A stretch of DNA of 64,000 nucleotides from Eonycteris spelaea (taxonomy: Eukaryota > Chordata > Mammalia > Chiroptera > Pteropodidae): the NCBI GenBank assembly GCA_003508835.1, contig PUFA01000003.1:24495001-24559000 (forward strand), given 5' to 3'. The notes below the pieces were generated by a model. That model did not search any database and was not told the origin of the DNA. It saw only the letters and a program-made list of their open reading frames with translations. The translations under genes and the position numbers were made by a program. How positions within the stretch are numbered: position 1 is the stretch's first letter; the number at the start of each line of letters is the position of its first letter. Of this stretch, positions 11,950-23,824 are shown in pieces.

Positions 11950-13310
11950 CTCGCCTTACAGATGGTGTCACTGCCTGGGCCATACTACTGTTAAATGTCT
12001 CAGATATCACCTCTGGATGAATGCCTGTGTGAGGTAGCTCACCATATCTTTGTACCGGCAACAGAAGGGGGTCATGGATTAACATGTGGGTCATGGTTGG
12101 CCCCTGTTGTAATGGCCTAATTGTTCTACTAGTCACTGCTGGACCTACTGGCATCTGCCGCTGAAACCTATAATTGGTAGATTTGTGGTCTTTTCCTTCT
12201 TGGCTCAGCAAGAACCTGGTGTCCTTTTCAGGTGACTCAGTCCCAGCTCAACTTTTGCTCATCTTTTTTTATCTCTGACCTGTGAAAATGATTTACACCT
12301 GATAACTTCCTCAGCAGGTGCAGCAACAGTCTGCTTTGCCATCACTGTAGGGTGATGCCAAGTGATCGCACCAGCCAGAAGCAAGTTGGAACTTCTAGAT
12401 ATTTTTGAATGCATAGGAAACTAGATAGGATACGGGAACTGGTTCTAGGGCACTAATTTCCAGCCCATCCCCCTCCTAATGATGCCATAGCAACAATTTT
12501 ATTTTGATTCATAGATTGGTGTAGAGAGGATAGGAGCTTATGACATGGTCTACTCCAAGAATGTCAAATAAGGAATAAGGGAAGCTCCCTGCACTCAGAA
12601 TTTTCATGATGCCCACTGAGGTAGAAGGGGATATGGAAGGTGAATCTGCCATATTTGCATCTGATCTCTGCCTCCCTCCCCTTCCTACAACCAACTTGAA
12701 CTAACAGAAATGGATTTGCCTTTCCCTTTCTGTATAGCAATAATCTCTCCTACATCATATTCTCTCTTTCCAGAGCACCTTTACTCTGCTGCTTTCTCAT
12801 GATGGCAGAAAGGGTACAGAGGAGAACACATTGACTTTCTCAGAGGGGAATGCAATCTACCTCCCATGTACATGATGTCGGAATCCCCTCCCCACAGTGG
12901 GAAGTAGGGGAAATTTGGGAGCCAGTCCAACACTGGACCCTCCCTCAATCACTAACCTGAACCCAGAAGTCCTTATGAACCACAGACACTACATTCCTCT
13001 AGACACAAACTAAGCTCCCCACTTAAACCCTCTCTTAGTTGAATCCAAAAGTGCTCACAGGCACCTCGGTACCTCCTGATTTCAAGGGATGTGCGCTTGA
13101 GTGAGAAGGGTCAGCAGACAATCAATTGCCAATAAGCTACTTATATTTTAATACCTTAAATAATTCAAACATTAATTTTATTTAATTTTTAAAAATATGA
13201 CTATGTGATCAGACTGTCAGAACCTTAGAGGAGGCCTATGCAAGGGAGGACCCCTGAAACCTTAGCTTCGGTAACCTGCTTCTCCCCACACCCTCAGGCA
13301 AAGGGGACAG
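11950..13310. other. Unassigned sequence after the L1 break
   Basis: The minus strand keeps a 97-codon frame open at 11918-12211, crossing into the L1 fragment, which argues against a real gene. I did not recognise the 11950-12420 sequence. The rest (12420-13310) is single-copy with C-rich patches. Confidence 0.4.
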
Positions 13311-13321
13311 ACACAGCTCAA

Positions 13322-13763
13322 TGTTAGCACTTGGTTATGTGGGTATCACAAACTGAGTGGCTTGAAAACCACAGACATTTACTCTCTCACAGCCCTGGAG
13401 GCCAACATCCAAAACCAAGGTGTCCTCAAGGCTGGACTTCCCCTGAAGGCCCTGGAGAAGAACTGTTTCTAGCCTCTTCCATCTTCAGGCAGCTCCTGGC
13501 GACCACTGGCTTTCCTTGGCTGTAGAGGTATCACTCCAATCTCTCCCTCTATCTTCACGTCTCCTTTTCCTCTGTGTTTCTCTGTGCTCTTTTCTGTCAT
13601 GTTCTGTCTCTTATAAAAGCACTGTCTATGGATTTAGGGCCCACCCTAATCCAGTATGATCTCATCTTGATCCTTACCTTAATTACCCTAGTTCTAAATA
13701 TGATCATGTTCTGAAGTTCGGGTAGATATAAATTTGGGGGGAATACTATTCAACCCAGTACAG
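13322..13763 (+). mobile_element. MLT2-like ERVL solo LTR
   Basis: Matches from memory the MLT2 LTR consensus in order: ATCACAAACTGAGTGGCTTG, CTCTCACAGCCCTGGAGGCC, a CTTCCATCTTCAGGCAGC block, TTAGGGCCCACCCTAATCCA, then TTTGGGGGGAATACTATTCA and CCCAGTACA at the end. Runs from a TG near 13323 to a CA near 13762. No internal retroviral sequence lies next to it, so it is a solo LTR. Highly diverged; the exact subfamily is uncertain. Confidence 0.7.
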
Positions 13764-14149
13764 TTGGGGAGTGGAGGAGGGATTGTCCATGGTGGCAGAT
13801 TGGGGAAGGGCCAGTGCCATGCATAGGGGAATGCTTCTGGAAATGAAGTCGAGTGTTGGGACCCAGCGGTGACCATGGAATATTAAGCACCTTACAAATC
13901 ATGGACAGAGTGTCAAATTTCCCAGAGTCATGTGCAGGGACCTTGGACATTGAAACTGGAGGACTTGACAGCCTGCAGGTGGCTGGCACCCTCAGCTACT
14001 GTTCAGTTGTATGGGTCTGTGTATTATGGGTCCTGTCTGAAATCTGGCTCTCTCCACACTTACCAGGTCTTTTCTGTTGAACTTGATCAACCTGCCAACT
14101 TCATAACCTACAGATATGATCAGCAAGACCTTTTGCACTTCTGAACAAA

Positions 14150-14690
14150 CTGCACAAAAGGCCATTGTTCTTGCTTGGTCCTATCTGCTCCTTCTAATCT
14201 GTTCTTCTCCCCAACTGCTTAGGTGGGGGAGGCCAGGGGGAAGCTCACCTTTGAAAGTTGTATTTCCAGGCTCTCCAGGGCCCCCAGCTCCCTCCCAATG
14301 GGAAGCACTGGTGGAAATTATAAGGTGAAGGAAGGGTAAAGTCAAGGTATCTCCCCTGCCCACCAATTTAGGGCAGAGTCTCCAGCTACGGTTTCATCTC
14401 CAGCTCTTCATATTCATCTTCTAGACTCGAGCTCCACAGCCATGTGGACTAGGGCAAGCTTCTCTTAGATGGTCCCTGTCCCTGGGCTCTGTTAACATAG
14501 CCCCTCCCTTTGTCCTCACAGGTAGAGTCGGGGCTTCCTGCTGCTGCTAATCTGCATTCCTCACCAGCACTTCTTGACTCTTCATCACTCCTGTAACCAG
14601 GTAACCAATTATCTGATTAAATTTCATCGATTTTATATACTGAGATTGGTTTCTGTTTTCCTCGTTGAAGCCTAACTGATACAACTACAG
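14150..14690 (+). mobile_element. ERVL/MaLR-class LTR (copy A)
   Basis: GCTTCCTGCTGCTGCTAATC, a CCTCACCAGCACTTC stretch, then GATTGGTTTCTGTTTTCCTC and the end AAGCCTAACTGATACA form the 3' half of a common mammalian LTR. The same family occurs again at 54460-55015. The 5' boundary is uncertain. The family name (LTR33-like?) is not certain. Confidence 0.5.
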
Positions 14691-14813
14691 GTGCCAGGAA
14701 TGAAAATAAATTTTTCATCGAAGTAAATTAGTAAATTAGTTATAGTGATAAACAATATGAATCACTATATTAGTTCATACTGATAGATGTATAATATCTA
14801 TCTAGATACAGAG

Positions 14814-14815
14814 AT

Positions 14816-14850
<35 letters not shown>

Positions 14851-14890
14851 GATAGATAATAGAGATAGATGATAGATAGGTGATAGATGT
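14814..14890 (+). repeat. (GATA)n microsatellite
   Basis: About nine uninterrupted GATA units followed by interrupted GATAGATAAT and GATGATAG units. Likely length-polymorphic. Confidence 0.95.
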
Positions 14891-14899
14891 CTTTGAAGA

Positions 14900-16760
14900 A
14901 GAAAGGGGAAGAGGAAGGTAAAAGTCTAATGCATAAATTATTGCTAATTTAACTTCTGAGAACTTGATAATTCTTAATAGTGATTTCATGAAGGTTAACA
15001 ATGATCTTAATGAAGAAGGAGAACTTTCATGGTGGCTGATGGGGACTTTGCAGGTCAATCCAGCACCAACATCTCCTTTCCTTATAGTACATGACTGGAA
15101 GGCCAGGTGCTGTAGCTGGAGTTGGTCACAGTTTCTGAGATCAGAGCTCAGGGCTGTAAAGTCTCAGCTCCTTCTCTTACTGTATCAGCAAAATATGCCA
15201 GCATTTGAGGAATGTTGCCTTCCATTGACTCTTTTGTCCTGTCCCTTTATCTGGCTGTCAACCCTCAATAAAGTGATAATGCCAGTGATGACAGGTTTGC
15301 AGGGTCAGTCTTGGCAAAACCACATAGAAAGCCCTGCTTGTCATCAGTATCCTTGGCCTCTGCACTGTGATGTCATTAAGGCTTTTTTTGAGCTTCCTGT
15401 CTTCCCTCCATCTCTGGGCTTCTACCTGTTGCCATGGCCTTGAGATTTTCTGTTTGGAGGGAAGATCTCAGTGATGCTTTACAATTAATGTGACTTGATG
15501 CCTCCTTTCCCAGGACTGTTTGCATGCTCCCCCTGTTTCCAGGAGGAGGAAAAAGAAAAAAAAGAGGTCAAAAAGGACAATTCCAAGTCCCTGGGTAACT
15601 GGATAGGGGAAATATTTTGCAACAAGGAGTTTCCCTCATCCCTGGAGTCACCTTTCATAGGGAACATTCCAGCCCCATCCATAAAAGAACCCAACCCTTC
15701 CCGACTGAATTGCTAATAACTTTGGCATTTAGAAGTCACAGTGTGGTGTAGACATCTATAACTCACATCAGGATTCATCATTCCTGACACCAGATGGTAT
15801 CTCTGACATGGGATTTCCCCCTTTGCTCCTTAAGTACTAGTCCCTCTTGCAAACAAAAGCTCTTTTACATTGTGAGTAATTTGTAAAGCATAAATTGGAC
15901 TCATAAATGGATATTTATTTTTACATAAATCTTGGCAAACTGAGGCAGCTACTTTACAGAGGTGATTAAAATTTTAAAGGCTGTGTTGTGAGTGGAAGAT
16001 AATAAAGGGTTGTTATTTACAATGGCCATATTTACAATAAAATGCTAAATTTATTTTAATAAATAATAATTTTATATTTATGAACAGTCATTTACAGATA
16101 AGACAATAAAAACTTCCATTTCCATTTACTAGATTTTTTTGTACTGCATATAAATCAAATCCTTCAGTCAACACTGCATTCATAGTTTGAGCTTGCTATG
16201 TTTTATCGGAGTAGTCAAGTCTGTTGTTTCTTACATCTGTTTTCTTTATAATAAACAACTTTATTGATTTGGTTGGAGCTCATCTCCAAATACAGCAGAA
16301 TAACACTAATGGTCCAAGAAAGGGAGGACAATGAGAAAGCATTTTATCAGCATGTTTCACAGTCACAGGTAAAAACTATGGTGGTTTGCAATTTCTTCAT
16401 ATAGTAATGACTTACAAAGACCTTAAATAGCATGCTGTTAATAGTGGAGTCCAAGTCACCACATTTTCTTCAGGTTCTAACTCTGGGTGACTTTTTTTTT
16501 TTTAATTTTAGCAAGTTTTTTTTTTTTGATTATTTTTAATAAACTTAACTGATGACAAAGGGAAAGTTCTCCCTCAAGAAAAATATTGCATTGTTAGAAG
16601 TTTTCCAAACTTCTGCCTCATTCTATTACAAAAAAAAAGGATTATCGTCATTTTAATCAAAATGCAATATGGCCAAAGCAGGTTTAATGGTTTTTTAAAA
16701 ATTCACTGTATTACTGTATTAGACCAAACAGAAAAGTCAGCATGTACTGAAAGGTTATAC
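14900..16760. other. Single-copy sequence; 159-codon frame not supported
   Basis: A plus-strand frame at 14964-15443 encodes 159 residues with no recognisable domain, no signal peptide and no supporting splice context. I regard it as chance. T-rich runs lie at about 16493-16530, and 16020-16090 is very AT-rich. Confidence 0.5.
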
Positions 16761-16764
16761 CTGG

Positions 16765-16890
16765 TGTTTTATTTATTCGGCAAGAATTATTCAGTGAGCA
16801 CATTCTACACACGAGGGTCTGCATTAAGGGCTACACAGTTAGAGCCCGTTGTCAGGAAGATGGCCTATCCCTAGGAAATAGCTGAGGGCA
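16765..16890 (-). repeat. L2 LINE 3' end, antisense
   Basis: TTTATTTATTCGGCAAGAAT, TCAGTGAGCACATTCTACAC and GGGCTACACAGTTAGAGCCC follow the reverse-complement L2 3' pattern (tail, CTACTATGTGCCAGG block, then TACAGTGAACAAGGC block). Confidence 0.55.
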
Positions 16891-16894
16891 AATG

Positions 16895-17395
16895 CAAGTA
16901 GAAAGACATCCACTGGAATGACGACCAGGTGATATCCAAGAAGATTCATGTCTGCAGACATAAAGAGTGGGTGGGAATAATCAAGATGCCAAGAAGCAAA
17001 CTCTTCCTCATGGAAAGTGGGTGGAAGCGATGGAACTTCGGTGCACTTGACCAGGATTCTTGTATTAACAATTTCTGATTATTACCACTCAATTGGACCT
17101 TAGAATTAACTCTGACTACTGAGTGAGAATCATGTAGACCCTTAGTGATCAACCTGGGATGCCTGACTCCCACCTTGTGTTCTCGTCAGCGTCAAAATAT
17201 TAGAGTCTATGAATGTCACAACCAAATATAAAACATTACAACTAAATAATGAACTTATCAGCTCAAGAAATCTGCTTTCATGGCGAAGAATGACTCTAAA
17301 CTTTCGATCTATTCTTATTTCCAATAAATACTATAAATACATGTTTGATATCAGGGTTTTCTTCTGATATGGCAGCATAGATCTGAAGTATATTA
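16895..17395. other. Unassigned sequence
   Basis: No gene or confident repeat. It directly precedes the MLT1-like LTR and may contain its eroded 5' part. Confidence 0.4.
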
Positions 17396-17397
17396 GA

Positions 17398-17566
17398 CTA
17401 TGGTGTGAGTTGTGCCTGTGTGGTCCCATCCCACATTGACTCTGGGGTTGGCCAACGGGATATTTGCGAACACAATGTGTACAGGAGATAAATAAGTGCT
17501 CATTAGGGAAATTCTCATTCTTGGAATGCAGCTGACATGAAAAGAAGTCCACACTAGCCATGAGGG

Positions 17567-17633
<67 letters not shown>

Positions 17634-17855
17634 AGGTTGAGGTTCCATCCTTTAAACCCCCCATACCAAGGCCCCAGACATGCATGTGGAGCTGTAGAGG
17701 TTATCCCATTGTTAGTTGCCATAAGAGAGATCCTTTGTGGGACCAGAAGAAGAACCACCTAGCTGAGCCCCAGCCATCCCAGAGTCATGAGGGAGTTTGT
17801 TACTTTAAGCCGCCATGTTTTGGGGTAGACTGTTAAACAGTGATAGATACTTTAA
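17398..17855 (+). mobile_element. MLT1-like MaLR solo LTR
   Basis: Blocks in order: TTGACTCTGGGGTTGGCCAA and CGGGATATTTGCGAACACAA, AGAAGTCCACACTAGCCATG, the GA tract, GGCCCCAGACATGCATGTGG, AGAACCACCTAGCTGAGCCC, then TACTTTAAGCCGCCATGTTT and TGGGGTAGACTGTTAAACAG. This is the MLT1 layout. Its 3' end gives the typical AAGCC-GCCA-GTTTTGGGGT block. Interrupted by a 59-base GA expansion. Confidence 0.75.
17572..17630 (+). repeat. (GA)n microsatellite inside the MLT1 LTR
   Basis: Twenty-nine or so perfect GA dinucleotides. The MLT1 consensus carries a short native GAGAGAG run at this position, so the tract probably grew from it by slippage. A homopurine mirror tract of this length can form H-DNA. 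Confidence 0.97.
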
Positions 17856-17879
17856 GCATCAACAGACTTCGATTAAATG

Positions 17880-17955
17880 TTTAAAGAAGATGATGAAGAA
17901 GAAAAAGGAGGAGGAGGAAGAGAAAAGGGAGGAAGAAGAAAAGGAAAAACCAAAA
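17880..17955 (+). repeat. GA-rich low-complexity tract
   Basis: Purine-only mixture of GAAGAA, GGAGGAGG and GGAAGAAG just beyond the LTR end. Confidence 0.85.
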
Positions 17956-17959
17956 TTTA

Positions 17960-19048
17960 GTTCTATACCTCTGAAGGTCTACACCAAATAAACAAGTTAA
18001 CAAGTTTTTCAGCTCTTAACGTTTTCCTCAGTTTATACATAACCTTTAAAATTAATTATATTGTCACTGCCCAGTCCCTCCACAGATAGTAATTTCCAAA
18101 ATCAGCCTCCCAGTGGAAAATTCACCCATGCAGATGATCAACTGTGAAAATCTGCGTGCAACTTTGTGACAGAGCATCAAATTTAGAATCAACCACAAGG
18201 CTTTCGGACGTAACTATTTCGTCTCAAGGCCCATATTAACTGAAAATTGCTCTGGCGGAGTTATGAGCTGACATCTGCAAAGAATTTGCAACAACCACTG
18301 TTATCTAGCACCTGCCTCTCCAGTTAAGGATACTGACCTTTTTGAAGTTTTGAGGAAGGGTAGTTTTAAAATTTGTTTCTCTTCAGTTATTGCACAATCG
18401 GTCTTTATACTAGCCTTAGACATCGAACCCTAAATCAGCATACACTCTCTCAGTTTGACCGCATCGAGATGAATTAAGTAGTCAAGGAAAGCTTGTCAGA
18501 AATAGCTTGCAAAGAAAAGCCAAGGGATAACTTAGCGGGAGCAGAAAATGCAGACATCTGAGCGTTGTGGTCCTTTTTGCTTGGTAGTTATAACTCCACG
18601 GTTTCTCTTCTGAACAGAGCTAACAACGCTTCATGCCTGTATGTCTCAGGGTTTCTGGGAGTTTGAAGAGGCCAAATTTTCCTACCTGCAGCTTGAAGAT
18701 TAAGGACTTAAAGACTTTTGAGAGGCTGTTTCTCCCAGGTTACTGATGACTGAGGACAGGAACTACTGACTGCTCTGCATGGGAAAAACAGGCCAGTTTG
18801 GAGTCACCCTGCTCTGTGGTTGGCAGCTGCCCACCATGACATGGTGGAATATTTATGGTAAATAAACCTCTGGGGCCTGGGAAGAAACTGAAAGAAAAGG
18901 AGTGTGAATTGTGAATTCTTAGATCTAGTTGGGGAAAAACATATTTAGGAAAACATTAGTCCATTAGAAAATCGCTTTCAAATAACATCTAAATTAACCA
19001 AACTCTTCAGTGAAAGTTCATTTTGAAAATTTAATTTTTTCTCCTGAC
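17960..19048. other. Single-copy sequence
   Basis: No gene or repeat recognised. Composition is more even than its neighbours, with a few CpGs around 18200-18600. Confidence 0.45.
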
Positions 19049-19051
19049 AAA

Positions 19052-19505
19052 TGGTATTAGTTTTCTATTGCTGCTATAACAAATATGGTGGCTTAACACA
19101 CAAATTTATCTTACAATCTGGAGGTCAGAGTCAGAAATAAGTCTTACAGAGCTAAAACCCAGGTGTAGACAGGACTGGTTTCTTCTGGAGAACATAGCAG
19201 AGGGTTTATTCCGAGCCTCTTCCAGCTTCCAGAGGCTGCTGATATTCCTTGGTTTGGGCCACATCACTCTCACCTCTGCTTCTGTCATTCTATTACCTTA
19301 CCACCTGATTCTGGTGCTTCCTGTGTCCCTTGCATAAGGACCCTTGTGATTACACTGGGGACACCCAGATAATTGAGGATAATCTCCCTATCTCAAGATC
19401 CTTAATTGCATCCGCCAAATCCCTTTGCTCTGTAAGATAACATTCACAGGTTCCGAGGATTACGATGGGGACATCTTCGGGGGACTGTTATTTGGCCTAT
19501 GGCAC
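19052..19505 (+). mobile_element. MLT2-type ERVL solo LTR, second copy
   Basis: Starts TGGTATTAGTTTTCTATTGC, then GTGGCTTAACACACAAATTT, CTTCCAGCTTCCAGAGGCTG, AAGGACCCTTGTGATTACAC, ATCTCAAGATCCTTAATTGC, ACATTCACAGGTTCCGAGGA and GGACATCTTCGGGGGACTGT, ending near TTTGGCCTATGGCA. The block order matches the MLT2-like ERVL LTR family, a different subfamily from the copy at 13322. No internal viral sequence is adjacent. Confidence 0.7.
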
Positions 19506-19509
19506 AAGT

Positions 19510-20025
19510 CAACGCTTCCTTTTGCAACCATCGCTGTTTCTAAATCTTTCTGGTTAAATAATTCGACTTTCCTGCCTTATCAATTAAGTACTGAAATGCT
19601 GAAAAACACAGCATCATTTTTGCCATCCAACACTTTTCAGCGTCTGGAGTCATTATTGTGAACAGTGCGTTTTCACTGCCAAGTATTAAAGGTGCAAAGC
19701 TGTGCTCCAGCCGGGCATGGGGATACCCCCTAGAGTGACGGCCTGCCAGTGGCCAGGACTTGGAGGAGAGTGGCCTAGGTTCCCACACTGCCTAGTGCTG
19801 TCCTCCAGCAAGAAGGGAGTCGCAGGGCCCGGAAAGCAGGACTGGCTGTCCTGGGAGACAGGCATCAGAATGGGAAGACCCACTCTAGGAAAGTGTCTTC
19901 CCAGTTCCACCAGGGCCCTGGTAACACGGGCTGCACCAAGGATAATCACAGGGTGTCAAGCAGGGCTTCGAAAATCACGGGCTGCAGGTCTCTTCCCCCT
20001 GCTGGTGAGGACGCCTCGTCCTGGA
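19510..20025. other. GC-elevated single-copy segment
   Basis: From about 19700 the sequence becomes GC-rich with scattered CpGs, and overlapping frames of 111 and 87 residues open on opposite strands. Overlap on both strands is typical of GC-rich chance frames. No splice or domain support. Confidence 0.4.
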
Positions 20026-20029
20026 CAAG

Positions 20030-20115
20030 GGAGGTGACTGTCCAGAGGCTCTCAGCGAGATAGTGGCAGAGCCGAGATTCGCACCCAGGTTCCCCATTGT
20101 GGCACCACGTGCACT
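20030..20115 (-). repeat. MIR SINE, antisense fragment
   Basis: AGATAGTGGCAGAGCCGAGA followed by TTCGCACCCAGGTTCCCC is the reverse complement of the MIR tRNA-derived core (GGGTTCGAATCCTGGCTCTG). Confidence 0.75.
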
Positions 20116-20119
20116 ACAT

Positions 20120-22325
20120 TCCAGCATGGCGGCTCATATGTAAAAGACGACACGTCATTCAGCCTGGACCCAGGGACTCAGGGTGCTCATATACTGCCAT
20201 TCATTAGGAAAGAGGAAACTTTCCAATTTCCCACACCATTTCATGTAGGTGTGAGCAGCGGTCCGCCGAAAACTCTGCCCTTCTCGCAGTGTGTGAGCCA
20301 AAGTTAACTGTGGCCGCCATCCCTTGACTTCAGACGTGGACGGACGGGTCCCTCCACTGTCCCATTTTTGTCCCCTCTTGTACCTCACAGGTACAAGAGA
20401 AAGCTCACCTGTGGAACTCAGGGTTTCAGCAGGCAAACTGGCTTTGGTCAGTTTGAAACATTCCCTGCAGACATGAAGCATCACAGAATAACAGTACAAA
20501 TTGTTAGGGCTCCGGGTTTTTCCTGTTGCGTCTTCACCAAATTTTAGGGCTGCCTTGCAGGTCGCCAGCGTCCATCTCTCCCATAGTGAATGAGGATTGG
20601 CGAGAGGCGAGAGAACGTAGTTAGCATTCAGGTCAACAGAGCAGTTCCTCTGCCCTGATGCACAGCCATACTTGTGTTCGGAAAGCCCAGCACTCCTCTA
20701 TCTGATCCCTATGCCCATTTGCCAGGCACCTTTTATACTGCATGCTTTAATCCCAAGAGCTTTTGTGGCCCTCACTCTTTCTTGGGGACTCTTTTGAGAA
20801 CAGAAGAAGGGTCTCAATCCTCCAAAGAAAATGGCCCCAGGTTGAAGAAGGTTAAAGAACCCCGTGTCACCCTCCTGAATTCCAGATGTATTCTGAGGAT
20901 GGCATTGTTCATGCCAGGGTGAGGGCAGTGGTATTGGTCATCTACACACCCTGGCAGTGACGGTAGAGAAGGACGTTAACTTTGAACTTCACCATCCTGG
21001 CTCAGAGTCAGAGCAGCCCTGAAGGCTGTAGTGGAGAGCAGCAGGTGTTTAAGGAGGCAAAGAGGCAAAAGCATGTTGTTAGGGAAAATTGTCCCCAAGC
21101 CCTGAATTGGCCTTTTATCACTGTCACTCTGGCTTATAAACCCCTGTAACCTGTGGCTTTCAAGAAGGGGGAGCTAAGTTCAATGCCCGATGCCCTGCCA
21201 AGAGCTTTATAATGCATAGAATAAAAAAGACAAAATGTTTCTCCAGCCATGTTGCTTTCCCTCCTCACCCAACCCCCTTCCCTGGGGGAGAATCATAAAC
21301 ACAGACAGCAGAATGACGCTCCTTTATTATTTTGCCAAGTTCTTTCTTCTCTGCAGATGACCTATAGAAGTGATTTAACATAGACCTGCTGGAGTTCCCA
21401 CACTTTCCGTGTGCTCCTCCAGCCGAGACTGGTTGATTTCTTTGGGGTGTTATAACTATGACCTGCTCCATTAAGTAGCAAACAAAGTCCAGCTGGATAT
21501 ATCAAGCTCAGCTGGATTCTTCACTTTCACACAACCTGCTTGATTAGGAGAATCGCTGTGCCCTTGTCACACGGTGCCTCGTGCAGTCTGCAAAGATTGG
21601 GCTGCCATTGATTTCGGCATAATATGGATTCACACTGCCTTTCCACAGCAGCGTGGCTTTCACACCCCCACAATAACCTAGCAAGGATTGTTTTTCCTTC
21701 CCCGTCTTCTTCTGCTGCTTCGACTGACGCTGGGGTTTAGTTCTAAAAATTTGTCACTCCTAGAGGTAATATGTGGCTTATTATCCAGCACTTTACGACA
21801 CATTAATTGCAGCTTGATTTAGATATTTCCCATTTGGTGACTTAGTTGCAATCGTACAAACATGTCATGCTCTAAGTCAGTAATGTGGGAGCAGAAAGAG
21901 AGCCAAACAATTGCAAGTGCCTGGCTCTTCTCAGGGGAAGGACCAGGGCAATTGTTACCGTAACATGATGCTCTTTGTTTATTGGGAAGTGGTGTTTATC
22001 TGGCTCCTTTTCTTAGAGTCGCTATTCATCCTGGACCTGTCTTTGGTAGCCTCACCCTTCCATTTCTGTGCCTATTTCCCTGTTAAAAAAAAAAAATCAC
22101 AAAGCTTGAAAATTAGTGCTGCGAGATGTACAGGTTTTATTAAACATTCCACAACATCCTGCATTTTGGGAGATGCAAGTCACAGGGACAAAATATTTGG
22201 TGGCTAAATCTTACCTTTCTCAATCATTATTTTACTTTATTGTGTACTTTTAAAAATCATTAGGAAGAATAATTCAGAGCCATGTCATCGTGTTCATTTC
22301 AGCATTGTGGATATAGTGATTATAG
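20120..22325. other. Single-copy, repeat-poor sequence
   Basis: No gene recognised. The stretch 21480-21910 has even composition, motifs such as CATTAATTGCAGCTTGATTT and few simple runs, so it is a weak candidate for a conserved non-coding element. An A12 run lies at 22084-22096. Confidence 0.4.
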
Positions 22326-22329
22326 TGTA

Positions 22330-22620
22330 TATGGTGAAAATTGAAAAATCCCATAAATATCCAACAATGAAGATGTAATAAGTAAGTTATGGCTTATTTA
22401 TACTGTGGGATAATATTCAGTCATTAAAAAGTATGTAGACCTATATTTTATTAGATGTTTATAATATTCTTTTTAGTGAAAGGAAGTTATAAAGAAATTT
22501 GTAGTATAATAATTTTTTAATTAAGGAAAAGAACAAAACTTTAAATGTGGAAATATGTGCATATTTTCTGGGAATATATAATATATGAAAAGCATTTTGG
22601 ATATCTATATTTCAGTATGT
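22330..22620 (+). repeat. L1M LINE 3' fragment
   Basis: CCATAAATATCCAACAATGA, AGTTATGGCTTATTTATACT, GGGATAATATTCAGTCATTA and AAAAGTATGTAGACCTATAT match the late ORF2/3' UTR of L1M elements, where the consensus describes a small population of blocks ending in GCCATTAAAAAGAATGAG. Confidence 0.7.
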
Positions 22621-22889
22621 TATTAGATGTGATCCCTGAGTGGAGAAACTATAATTTTGAATAGATTGAACTAGATAAAATCGCTGAGAGCCTACCTTTC
22701 TGCCCTACAAAAACATCATTTTTTCCATACAGTTCAACCTAATTTCTTTTATGATGTTTTTAAGTATTTTCTGTTTTGTTAATATTAATGATTTTACGCT
22801 TATAATATGCTTCGCTATTCTTACGCAGTTCTCTGAACTTATACTATGATGGCACTTAGCACCTTGTACTGCAGTGTTACATTTGTTCT

Positions 22890-23025
22890 CCTTTTCTCTC
22901 TACCCAGCCCTGCAACACACCTACCATTCAACAGAAAGCTAAGCATCTTCAAATTCTGTTGCCTCAATTCCTAGCATAGTGCCTGACTTTAGTACACAGC
23001 AATGACATTTTGTTTAATGAATGAA
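22890..23025 (+). repeat. L2 LINE 3' end
   Basis: CATAGTGCCTGACTTTAGTA, CAGCAATGACATTTTGTTTA and the tail ATGAATGAAAAATG follow the L2 3' terminus. Confidence 0.6.
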
Positions 23026-23029
23026 AAAT

Positions 23030-23585
23030 GTCTTACGACTGAGAAACTAAGAGGTTGCCTTGAATCCCTGGAGATCATCAAGGCATACACGTCTGTGCGT
23101 GACGATGACACTGAGCAGGAATTCATTTGGAATTGTTTGTCCAAAGTGTGGATAGAATTGTCCTGATCTAGTTGTAGTCACAGCCCATCTTCTTTTGAGG
23201 AAGTCAGTGCCATCAACACTAGACATCAAATTTTGTTGTTATTATTAAAGTTTCATTGTGCAATTTTTGCATTTGAATATATGATTTAACTAGCAGTTTA
23301 ATAATTTTATAACACTGCTAACAATGTTTGTTCTACATGAAGAGGTACTAAAATAGATGATCAAATCTTCACTGTCTACTGAAATCCAGGTATTCAGAAT
23401 AATACAGCTCATTTTAGTCTTTTTTTTTTTTTTAAGAAAAATCTCTTGACATGTAGGCCATAGTGCTAACAAAATCATCAAAACAATAGATGGATAAGGC
23501 TTGCTCCTTCTTTTCTTCCCCCATCCATGTTTTAGGGAGTCTAAGTAAAAGGAAAGTAGGTAGCAGGAATAGAGAAAGAGAGTGA
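23030..23585. other. Unassigned sequence with T14 run
   Basis: A T run at about 23420-23433 is followed by unrecognised sequence. Could be the reversed tail of an unidentified retroposon ending near 23530. Confidence 0.35.
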
Positions 23586-23586
23586 T

Positions 23587-23720
23587 AGAGATAGGGAGAG
23601 GGAGGGAGAGAAGAAAGAAAAAAAAGGAAGGAAGGAAGGAAAGGAAGGAAGGAAGGAAGGAAGGAAGGAAGGAAGAAAGGAAGGAAGAAGGAAGGAAGGA
23701 AAGAAAGAAGAGAGAGAGAG

Positions 23721-23771
<51 letters not shown>

Positions 23772-23821
23772 AAAAGAAAGAAAGAAAGAAGAAGAAAGAA
23801 AAGGAAGGGAGAAGGAAGAGA
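23587..23821 (+). repeat. (GGAA)n/(GAAA)n purine tract
   Basis: About 235 bases of nearly pure purine: a GGAA block (23625-23700), an AGAG block, then a GAAA block (23722-23790) and mixed GAAGAAAGG. Long frames on both strands here translate to Ser/Phe/Leu or Lys/Glu/Arg repeats and are artefacts. Confidence 0.97.
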
Positions 23822-23824
23822 AGC

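Noticed and set aside
14814..14890. Possible CRISPR-like or satellite array
   Set aside because: The period is four bases (GATA) with no spacers; a plain microsatellite.
14964..15443. 159-codon plus-strand frame
   Set aside because: No domain, no signal or membrane pattern that fits a family, no splice evidence, and single-copy DNA on both sides.
17331..17758. Minus-strand frames of 105 and 121 codons with Ser-Leu repeats
   Set aside because: They run through the GA tract inside the MLT1 LTR.
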